This document shows, piece after piece, positions 7,366-13,810 of a stretch of DNA of 22,834 nucleotides. Made by a program: the position numbers and the translations under genes. This stretch comes from Candidatus Hydrogenedentota bacterium. Its GTDB lineage: Bacteria > Hydrogenedentota > Hydrogenedentia > Hydrogenedentiales > CAITNO01. The notes beneath the pieces are model-generated. The model was not told the DNA's origin, searched no databases, and saw only the letters and a list, made by a program, of their open reading frames with translations. The stretch spans positions 1-22,834 of the forward strand of contig CAIXUF010000930.1 of assembly GCA_903922535.1 (NCBI GenBank), written 5' to 3'. Numbering within the stretch: the first letter of the stretch is position 1; the number at the start of each line of letters is the position of its first letter.

Positions 7366-8440
7366 GACTGTCCCCCCCCGACGGCCGCAATCTGCCGATC
7401 AGCTTGCGCGCGGCCTGGCCCAGTGGCTTGAGCGGGCCCTCGGGCGCGATGGAGACGATGATGATGAGCATCGTCCCGAACACCGCGTTGTCATAGGTCC
7501 CGAACCAGTCGCGCAGCGACAGGTAGTTGATCAGCGTGCTGATGACCGCCACGCCCCACAGGTTCGCCATGCCGCCCGCCGCAGCCAGCGCCACATAGCG
7601 CACCGACTTGAGCGCGCTCGCCTCCGACGGGCCGATGCCGCCCGTGTAGTGCGTGAGAAGCACGCCCGCCGCCGCCGCCAGGACCGCGCTCAGCACAAAC
7701 GTCCGCAGCTTGTACGACGCCGTGTTTATGCCCATGGCGTTGGCGGCCGTTTCGCGGTCATGGATGGCCAGCAGCGCCCGGCCCACGCGCGAGCGCACCA
7801 GGTTCTGGAGCAGCAGCAGCACGGCCAGCATGACGCAGCAGGCGATGTAATAGTTCTGCACGCGCAGCGCGCTTTTGCCCGACACCGCCAGCCCGCCGAA
7901 GAGCGGCCATTCAGGGACGCTGCTGATGCCGTCGGACGCGCCGGTAATGGCGCTGCCCAGCACCATCTTGTAGACGATCAGGCCGAATCCGAGCGTGGCC
8001 ATGGCAAGATAGTGGCCCTTGAGCCGCAGTGCGGGCCAGCCGATCAGCACGGCCACCGCCATCGTGAGGGCCATGGCCGCAAGGAACGCCGCCCACGGCG
8101 TCACCACCATCACCTGGCCGCCGAAGAGATCCTCCTTGGCGACAAAGAAGTGCGCCGTCTTGAGCGGCCCGGCCCAGGCCGCGTCCTTGAACGCGGAGAA
8201 GTCGTGCGTGGTCAGCACCGCCGTCGTGTAGCCGCCAATCGCGAAGAACCCGCCGTGGCCCAGCGACACCTGGCCCGCATAGCCCATAATCACCCCGAGT
8301 CCGACCACCACGAGCGCATAGTAGAGCGCCATGGTAAGCTGGGTCAGGCAGTACTCCTGCGAAGTGGCGCGCAGCAGCAGTTGCACGCCGACCATCGCGG
8401 CGAGCAGCAGGGGCACAAGTATGAACCGGCGCAGCTTCAC
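7352..8440 (-). CDS. livM: branched-chain amino acid-type ABC transporter permease LivM
   Basis: A 362-residue permease with about ten hydrophobic segments. The family hallmark GYAGQVSLGHGGFFAIGGYT sits near residue 55, and the EAA-like loop region near RALLAIHDRETAANAMGI faces the ATPases. I place the start at GTG 8440 (VKLRRFILVPLLL) because GGGAG lies 7 nt upstream and it directly follows the livH stop with a one-base gap. The longer frame from 8500 would overlap livH and adds a non-membrane lead. A soluble stretch around residues 100-125 (AWAGPLKTAHFFVAKEDLFG) is longer than in many LivM proteins. Confidence 0.9.
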   Translation of the reverse strand: MKLRRFILVPLLLAAMVGVQLLLRATSQEYCLTQLTMALYYALVVVGLGVIMGYAGQVSLGHGGFFAIGGYTTAVLTTHDFSAFKDAAWAGPLKTAHFFVAKEDLFGGQVMVVTPWAAFLAAMALTMAVAVLIGWPALRLKGHYLAMATLGFGLIVYKMVLGSAITGASDGISSVPEWPLFGGLAVSGKSALRVQNYYIACCVMLAVLLLLQNLVRSRVGRALLAIHDRETAANAMGINTASYKLRTFVLSAVLAAAAGVLLTHYTGGIGPSEASALKSVRYVALAAAGGMANLWGVAVISTLINYLSLRDWFGTYDNAVFGTMLIIIVSIAPEGPLKPLGQAARKLIGRLRPSGGDSHGAA

Positions 8441-8441
8441 A

Positions 8442-9335
8442 TCAGAACTCCCGGACGCCGTCGCCGCTGGGCGACCCAAACAGCCCCTGCGGCCGCACAA
8501 AAAGAACCAGCAGCAGCACCGCGAACGCGGTCACATCGCTGTAGGCCGCGGGCAGTCTGCTCACGCTGAACGCCTCCAGCACGCCCACGAGCAGCCCGCC
8601 GACCACCGCGCCCGTGGGATTGCCCAAACCGCCCAGGATGGCCGCCGCGAAACCCTTGATGGCCAGCGGCCCGCCCATCTCGTACTGGGTCATGGTGATC
8701 GGCGAGATCACGCAGCCCGCGAGCGCGCCGATGCCCGCGCTCAGCCCAAACGACAGCGTGCGCAGGTTCGCGATGTTGATTCCCGACAGCATGGCCGCCT
8801 CGGGGTTGGACGAGCAGGCCCGCATTGCCCGGCCCTGCAGCGAATAGCGCAGGAACGAATGCAGCAGCGCGAACACCACGGCCACCGTGCCCAGCACCCA
8901 CAGCACCTGCGGCGAGATCGTCGCGCCGAAGATGCCCACGGACGAAATCTCGTTGCCGGTGAAATAGGGCAGGGACCGCACCTTCTCGTCCCACACATGC
9001 AGCACGACTTCCTGGATGACAATGGACAGGCCGATGGTGATGATGATCATGTGCATGATCGAATGCCGCCGGAGCCTGCGGAAAAACAGCACCTCCAGCA
9101 GGCAGCCGAGGAGCGCCACAAGGATGACCGCGCCCGTGATCGCCACCGGAAGCGGAACGTAAAAGGACAGGGTCACGGCGATCATCCCGCCCAGCATCAC
9201 AAACTCGCCCTGCGCGAAATTGAGCACGCCCGTCGCGCTGAAGATCAGGTTGAACCCGATCGCCACGACGGCGTAGATGCTGCCCTTCGTGATGCCCGAA
9301 AGCAGGTATTGCAGTATGAGATCGCCGCTGCCCAT
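8442..9335 (-). CDS. livH: branched-chain amino acid-type ABC transporter permease LivH
   Basis: A 297-residue membrane protein with about eight hydrophobic segments. It has the LivH signatures GSIYAVVAIGFNLIFSATGV, LNFAQGEFVMLGG and, near the end, GLGNPTGAVVGGLLVG. It forms the transmembrane pathway with LivM. The start ATG 9335 has only a weak upstream purine tract (GGGA). It follows livK after an 89-bp gap containing a 10-bp hairpin and precedes livM with one base between. Confidence 0.92.
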   Translation of the reverse strand: MGSGDLILQYLLSGITKGSIYAVVAIGFNLIFSATGVLNFAQGEFVMLGGMIAVTLSFYVPLPVAITGAVILVALLGCLLEVLFFRRLRRHSIMHMIIITIGLSIVIQEVVLHVWDEKVRSLPYFTGNEISSVGIFGATISPQVLWVLGTVAVVFALLHSFLRYSLQGRAMRACSSNPEAAMLSGINIANLRTLSFGLSAGIGALAGCVISPITMTQYEMGGPLAIKGFAAAILGGLGNPTGAVVGGLLVGVLEAFSVSRLPAAYSDVTAFAVLLLVLFVRPQGLFGSPSGDGVREF

Positions 9336-9353
9336 GGAAATATCCCGTAGACG

Positions 9354-9385
9354 AAAGCTCCGGCCATACTAACAACCGGAGCTTT
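9354..9385 (-). promoter_or_regulatory. intra-operon stem-loop between livK and livH
   Basis: Perfect 10-bp arms AAAGCTCCGG (9354-9363) and CCGGAGCTTT (9376-9385) enclose a 12-nt loop. It lies between the livK stop and the livH start. On the transcribed minus strand the stem ends CTTT followed by CGTC, so the U-tract is too short for a strong terminator. A leaky terminator or 3'-end protector that lets livK be made in excess of the membrane parts is a plausible role, as is common in binding-protein operons. Confidence 0.6.
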
Positions 9386-9424
9386 GTTTCGCCAAACCTT
9401 CACATGTTGCCGCCGTTCCCGCGG

Positions 9425-10591
9425 CTACTTCTTGTAGAGGGTGATCTTTCCGCCCTTGACCGTCATCATCTCAAACGCGTCCAGCGCCAGGCCGGTGTGG
9501 TCCTCGGGGGTCATGTTGAACACGCCCGCCGTGCCGACCAGGCCCTTCAGCCCCTCGATGGCGTCGCGCACTTTGGCGCTGTCCGTTGACTTGGCCTTCT
9601 TGATCGCTTCCGTCACAAACAGGATGGCGTCGTACGCATGCCCGCCGAAGGTGCTCACGTCCTCCTTGTACAGGCTTTCGTAATCCTTCTTGTACGCCGC
9701 AAGCAGTTTCTTCTGCGGGTGGCTGTCTGCCAGTTCGTCCACCACAAGGAGGCGTCCCGCCGGGAACAGCGTGCCCTCGGCCGCCTCGCCCGCCGCCGCC
9801 GCATACTTGGGATTGCCGAAGCCGTGGCTGTTGAACATCGGCAGGTTAAGCCCGATTTGTTTCATGTTCTTTAGCAGGATCGACTGGGCCGGCGCGACCG
9901 TCCAGTTGATGACCGCCTGAACGCCCGGCGTGCCCTTCACCTTGGTGAGAACGTCGGTCAGGTCGGTTGCCTTGGCGTCATAGACCTCGTTGCACAGGAT
10001 CTCAATGCCCGCGGCCTGCGCCATGCCCTCCACCTGGTTCTTGCCAGCCTTGCCGAATCCGTCGCTGCCGCTCAACATCGCGACCTTGCTGATCCCCTTT
10101 TCCTTCATGGTGTTGAAGATCCACGTGACCGCCTGGCTGTCCTTCTGCGGGGTCTTGAACACGTATTTCGCGACCGGATTCACAATGACCTCCGCCGCCG
10201 CGCAGGAAACGAGGATCATCTTGTTCTCCTCGCACAGGTTCTTGATCTGCATCGTCTCGCCGCTCGTCGACGGGCCGATGATTGCCAGCACTTTCTCCTC
10301 CTCAATCAACTGCTTCGCGAAGGACACCGCCTTCTCCGGGCTGCCGCCGCTGTCCTTGATGACCAATTCAATGGGATGGCCCAGCACACCGCCCCCTTTA
10401 TTGATCTTTTCCACCAGCATCTTGGCCGTCTTTTCCTCGGGCGCGCCGAGGAAGGACGCCGGCCCGGTTACAGCGAAGATTGCGCCAATCTTGACGGGTT
10501 CACCCTTTTTTTCCGCCGCCACGCCCGCCGGCGCGCACAACATCATGCCCGCCAGCCACATGCCCAGCCCAACCAGCACCAGTTTCTTCAT
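9425..10591 (-). CDS. livK: ABC transporter substrate-binding protein, LivK/LivJ type
   Basis: A 388-residue periplasmic binding protein of type I fold (Peripla_BP_6). It has a signal peptide (MKKLVLVGLGMWLAGMMLCAPAGVAA), the opening strand EPVKIGAIFAVTGPASFLG, and the VLAIIGPSTSGETM binding-loop region. It selects the ligand for LivHMGF; family members bind branched-chain amino acids, amides, urea or aromatic acids, and the co-encoded CoA ligase favours a carboxylic acid. ATG 10591 is chosen over 10747 because the signal peptide starts there and GGAGG lies 10 nt upstream. It is the first gene of the leftward operon. Confidence 0.92.
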   Translation of the reverse strand: MKKLVLVGLGMWLAGMMLCAPAGVAAEKKGEPVKIGAIFAVTGPASFLGAPEEKTAKMLVEKINKGGGVLGHPIELVIKDSGGSPEKAVSFAKQLIEEEKVLAIIGPSTSGETMQIKNLCEENKMILVSCAAAEVIVNPVAKYVFKTPQKDSQAVTWIFNTMKEKGISKVAMLSGSDGFGKAGKNQVEGMAQAAGIEILCNEVYDAKATDLTDVLTKVKGTPGVQAVINWTVAPAQSILLKNMKQIGLNLPMFNSHGFGNPKYAAAAGEAAEGTLFPAGRLLVVDELADSHPQKKLLAAYKKDYESLYKEDVSTFGGHAYDAILFVTEAIKKAKSTDSAKVRDAIEGLKGLVGTAGVFNMTPEDHTGLALDAFEMMTVKGGKITLYKK

Positions 10592-10751
10592 GGGAGTAAT
10601 CCCTCCGTTTGTTTGCATCCTTGCCGACTGATACGTGGAACCCATGCGGACGGCGATGCCCGGCACTTGCCGGAAAGTCTGCTGTGCCATCACGTACCGC
10701 CTGACCGATAACGCGGGGATGGATGGCAGAGACACCGCTGACCGCACAAAG

Positions 10752-10780
10752 AGGATAATTTAGTACAATGCGTATTGCAA
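10752..10780 (-). promoter_or_regulatory. candidate promoter for the liv operon
   Basis: On the minus strand TTGCAA (10780-10775) and TATCCT (10757-10752) are 17 bp apart, each matching the sigma-70 consensus at four of six positions. They lie about 160 bp upstream of livK. No riboswitch or clear operator is visible in 10592-11069, which otherwise holds only the promoters and ribosome binding sites of the two divergent operons. Confidence 0.35.
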
Positions 10781-10952
10781 GTTTTTTCGGCATCACGCAA
10801 AAATCCGGTTTTATGAGAAAATCAAGAATCAGGAAGGCGGACCAGGCATCCACAAGGATGCAGGGGGAGTTGTCCGTGATCCTCTTCCTTGCCGACCTCT
10901 CCCATGACAGCGTTTGGGCACTGTCCCTGGACGAATGCGCGCCCAAGATTTG

Positions 10953-10981
10953 TTGACTCGTGCCGGGTGAACCTGTATGAC
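10953..10981 (+). promoter_or_regulatory. candidate promoter for the URO-D-like/cobW operon
   Basis: TTGACT (10953-10958) and TATGAC (10976-10981) are separated by exactly 17 bp. The first matches five of six and the second four of six bases of the sigma-70 consensus. It would start a transcript about 80 nt before ATG 11070. Confidence 0.45.
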
Positions 10982-11069
10982 ATATGGGCGTGACAATCCA
11001 TTGGGCCCATGACAGGCGCTCATTGTCTGGTCCCGGTTGGGTTCGCTATCCGAAGGAAAGGAACGTCCG

Positions 11070-12443
11070 ATGAATGGAAAAGAACTGTTGCTCAAGGCGA
11101 TCCAGGGCCAGCACACCCCGCGCCCGGCATGGGCGCCCTTTGTGGGAGTCCATGGCGGAAAACTCCTGGGGGTGACCGCCACCGAATACCTCCAGTCGGC
11201 GGATCTCATTGTCCAAGGACTCGAACGGGCATACGAACTCTACCGCCCGGACGGCCTGCCGATTGTCTTTGATTTGCAGATGGAGGCCGAGATCCTGAAC
11301 TGCAAGCTGCATTGGGCGAACGAGGTGCCCCCGTCGGTGGTGTCCCATCCCCTGATGGGCGAAGGCCGCATGGAGGACCTGCCCGTTTTCGATGTCACCC
11401 GCGGACGCTTCCCGCTGGTGCGCGAGGCCACCCAACGGCTGGCGGGCAAGCTGGGCGGCGAAATCGGGCTGTATGGTCTGATTACCGGGCCGTTCACCCT
11501 GGTTTCGCACCTGCGGGGCAGCGACGTCTTCCTCGACATGCTCATGGCGCCGGAGCGGGTAAAGGAAATGATGGCCTTCGCCACGGAAGTGGGCAGGAAG
11601 ACCGCCGAGTTCTACCTCGAAAGCGGCTGTGACATTATCGCGGTGGTCGACCCCATGACGAGCCAGATCTCCCCGGAGCATTTTGCCGAGTTTGTCTCGC
11701 CCTACCTCAACGAACTGTTCGCGCATGTGAAGGTCCGGGGCGGCTTCTCCTCGCTGTTCGTGTGCGGCGACGCAACGCGCAACCTTGAGGTGATGTGCCG
11801 GACGGGCTGCGACAATTTGTCCGTGGACGAGAACATTCCGCTGGAACTGCTGTGCCATTTGGCGCGGCGGAGCGGCAAGTCGGCCGGGGGCAACCTCAAA
11901 CTTACCACAGTGCTGCTGCTGGGCAAACCGGCCGACGCCATGCTGGACGCGATCCGCTGCATCGACACGGCGGGGACCACGGGCTTCATTCTTGCGCCGG
12001 GATGCGATTTGCCTTATGGCACGCCGGAGACCAATCTGCAGGCCGTGACCGCAATGGTCCACGACGAATACCAGCGCCAGGTGGCGCGCACCACCGTGGT
12101 CGTGACGGACATGGGCCCCTTCGACGATATCAAGCTGCCGAACTTCGCGCAGGAGAAGGCGGTCATCGTGGACTGCATCACGCTCGATTCCGCCGCCTGC
12201 GCGCCCTGCCTGTACACCCTCGATGCGGCCCTCCGCGCCGCCGAACGGGCCAACGTGGCGGTCGAGGTGCGCGAGCACAAGGTCAAGAGCCGCGAGGGCA
12301 TCGGCTACATGGCCAACCTGGGCGTGAAGAACATCCCCGCCATCTGCATCGACGGCGAGGCCAAATTCATCTCGATCATCCCGGACATCGACACCTTGGT
12401 GAAGGCCATCGAGGACAAGGCCCGGGAAATGGGCAAGACATGA
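11070..12443 (+). CDS. URO-D-like methyltransferase-type protein fused to a C-terminal thioredoxin-like domain
   Basis: A 457-residue cytoplasmic protein. Residues 1-340 form a uroporphyrinogen-decarboxylase-type barrel of the MtaA/MtbA/CmuA-like group: FVCGD around C232 and LAPGCDLPYGTPETNLQA around C312 match the positions of the zinc Cys ligands used to activate a thiol for methyl transfer from a corrinoid protein. The His of the usual HxC is Phe230 here. Residues about 362-450 are thioredoxin-like, with CAPC at 377-380 and a cis-Pro-type NIPAICIDGE (P423). The start has AAAGGA 8-9 nt upstream. The substrate is unknown, no corrinoid protein is in view, and true haem synthesis is unlikely given the fusion. 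The cobW-type gene follows, and the two stop/start codons once probably overlapped. Confidence 0.8.
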   Translation: MNGKELLLKAIQGQHTPRPAWAPFVGVHGGKLLGVTATEYLQSADLIVQGLERAYELYRPDGLPIVFDLQMEAEILNCKLHWANEVPPSVVSHPLMGEGRMEDLPVFDVTRGRFPLVREATQRLAGKLGGEIGLYGLITGPFTLVSHLRGSDVFLDMLMAPERVKEMMAFATEVGRKTAEFYLESGCDIIAVVDPMTSQISPEHFAEFVSPYLNELFAHVKVRGGFSSLFVCGDATRNLEVMCRTGCDNLSVDENIPLELLCHLARRSGKSAGGNLKLTTVLLLGKPADAMLDAIRCIDTAGTTGFILAPGCDLPYGTPETNLQAVTAMVHDEYQRQVARTTVVVTDMGPFDDIKLPNFAQEKAVIVDCITLDSAACAPCLYTLDAALRAAERANVAVEVREHKVKSREGIGYMANLGVKNIPAICIDGEAKFISIIPDIDTLVKAIEDKAREMGKT

Positions 12444-12498
12444 TCCCCACCCGTACCGCAGGCGTCCCGCCTGCCTCGGAATCCCTATGATCCCCACC
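12440..12498. repeat. REP-like hairpin flanked by an exact 12-bp direct repeat
   Basis: ATGATCCCCACC occurs at 12440-12451 and again at 12487-12498. Between the copies is a perfect 7-bp hairpin with a 3-nt loop, GCAGGCG-TCC-CGCCTGC (12458-12474), in a 35-bp insert. The left copy contains the stop of the URO-D-like gene (12441-12443), and the right copy contains the start of cobW (12487). Removing one copy and the insert restores an ATGA overlap between the two genes. From ATG 12440 a 16-codon frame (MIPTRTAGVPPASESL) ends in TGA 12488-12490, again overlapping the cobW ATG as ATGA. Confidence 0.85.
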
Positions 12499-13395
12499 TG
12501 CCTGGTAACGGGGTTTCTGGGCAGCGGCAAAACGGCGCTGCTGCGCCACATCGCGCACCGGCATACCGGGCAACGGCTGCTCTTCCTGGTCAATGAATTC
12601 GCGGCGGTGGATGTGGACGGTCCCGTGCTGGAACAAGACGCGCCCGGCCAGGTGCTGGGACTGCCCGGCGGCAGTATCTTTTGCACCTGCTTGGTGACCG
12701 AATTCATCCGCGTGCTCAAAGAACTGCCGGACCATTTTGGTGGGGACATTGAAGGCGTGGTGATTGAGGCCAGCGGCGTCGCCAATCCCAAAGTCGTCGC
12801 ACGCATGCTCGCCGAAACCCGGCTCGATGCGGTCTACCAAATCGCGTCGGTCATCGCCGTCGCCGACCCAGGCACCTTCGCCACCCTCCTGCAGACCCTG
12901 CCCAACCTCCGCGCACAGGTCGAGACCAGCGACCACGTGCTGGTCAACAAGAGCGACCTGTTCGACGAGGAAACCCTTTGCGCGACCGAACAGGCCGTGC
13001 GCGAAATCAATCCCGCCGCCACAATCACCCGAACGCAATACGGCCATATTGACTTGGATTTCTTCGGCGGTGCAGCCCCGCGCCGCGTCGGGGGCGAATA
13101 CGCCCAATGCAGAGATCCCAACTACGCCAAGGCAAGCGTGCGCTTTACCCACCCTGTGGACTTGGCGCGTTTCCGCGCGGCGCTGGAAGGTTTGGGGCCG
13201 AGTCTATACCGGGCCAAGGGATTCGTGCCCACACCGGACGGCGTGTTCTATATGGACGTGTCGTCGAGCGGCGTGCGGACCACACTCCTGCCCGAATTCA
13301 CTGGTCCGGCGGATTTCGCAATCATCACGACCCCGCACGCCGCCGAGAAGGCGACGTCATTGTTCGCCGACATTCGCGCCGGGATTTACCATTAA
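12487..13395 (+). CDS. CobW/G3E-family P-loop GTPase, putative metallochaperone
   Basis: A 302-residue cytoplasmic GTPase of the CobW/HypB/UreG (G3E) class, which use GTP hydrolysis to insert or traffic metals such as Zn, Co or Ni. Visible motifs are Walker A GFLGSGKT (9-16), VNEFAAVDVD, the metal-site region GSIFCTC (C66 and C68, a variant of the usual GCxCC), EASGVANP and the G4 base-recognition motif NKSD. A C-terminal CobW_C-like domain follows (KASVRFTHPVDLARF onward). There is no His-rich tail. The N-terminus MIPTCLVTGFLGSGKT fits the family start at 12487, though the upstream purine tract (CGGAA) is weak, consistent with translational coupling. The neighbouring URO-D-like enzyme is a plausible client. 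Confidence 0.85.
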   Translation: MIPTCLVTGFLGSGKTALLRHIAHRHTGQRLLFLVNEFAAVDVDGPVLEQDAPGQVLGLPGGSIFCTCLVTEFIRVLKELPDHFGGDIEGVVIEASGVANPKVVARMLAETRLDAVYQIASVIAVADPGTFATLLQTLPNLRAQVETSDHVLVNKSDLFDEETLCATEQAVREINPAATITRTQYGHIDLDFFGGAAPRRVGGEYAQCRDPNYAKASVRFTHPVDLARFRAALEGLGPSLYRAKGFVPTPDGVFYMDVSSSGVRTTLLPEFTGPADFAIITTPHAAEKATSLFADIRAGIYH

Positions 13396-13440
13396 CCCGG
13401 AAACATCCGCCGCGGTCCAAGTACGCCACGCCGGGGCAAA

Positions 13441-13498
13441 GGATCAGAAATCCGTTGGTCGCAAGTCCATGAGAGTTCGGCCCCCTCTTCGCCCACCA
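13441..13498 (+). other. tRNA 3'-half-like sequence ending in CCA (class II tRNA-like remnant)
   Basis: GAGAG-TTCGGCC-CCCTC (13471-13487) has the layout of a T-arm. It is followed by a 7-nt acceptor-like TTCGCCC, a discriminator A and CCA (13496-13498), with exact tRNA spacing. Upstream, GGAT-cagaa-ATCC resembles a collapsed anticodon arm, and about 17 nt separate it from the T-arm, the size of a long variable region as in Leu or Ser tRNAs. No matching 5' acceptor or D-arm is present, one T-stem pair is broken and the invariant A58 is G. The remainder of 13396-13810 shows no credible gene or strong terminator; the 6-bp stem 13803-13808/13817-13822 spans the stop of the FGE-domain gene. Confidence 0.5.
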
Positions 13499-13810
13499 TT
13501 CTTTCCAACTGCGCAACGGTTTTCGAGGGGGCGGCGTTGGGTCAATGGACTTTGTAATGTTGCTCCGGTCCTTTTCCGGTCCATCGGGCACACATTGCAA
13601 ACGGCCTGCCGTTCCGTGCCACGCATCGACTCTTACAACGTGCGCTGAATGTGTGTCTTTGGCCATCAAGAGTCCGAAGACCCTAACGACACTCCGCCTG
13701 TCCTGTGACATGAATGGCCCCATCGATCTGTCGCGCTTCTTGGTTCTTCCGGCCCGCGCTTTGCCATTCACTTCAGAGATTAAGTGATAAAGCAGGAGAG
13801 CAGCCAGGCA

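Noticed and set aside
6653..8569. 638-residue plus-strand frame over livG and livM
   Set aside because: Low-complexity Arg/His/Ala composition and no domain; it is a shadow of the liv genes.
10592..11069. Cobalamin riboswitch before the URO-D-like gene
   Set aside because: GGGCACTG near 10917 recalls part of the B12 box, but the rest of the conserved core could not be found.
11046..12806. 586-residue minus-strand frame across the URO-D-like and cobW genes
   Set aside because: It is antisense to two genes with clear family motifs and crosses the repeat insert between them.
13545..13584. ATGGAC (13545) and GTCCAT (13579) as a third copy of the 9-bp inverted arrays
   Set aside because: Only one unit on each side, no 9-bp phasing between them; likely chance.
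13325..13771. 148-residue minus-strand frame in the gap between the convergent genes
   Set aside because: It overlaps the end of cobW, has no ribosome site or family motif, and reads through the tRNA-like remnant.
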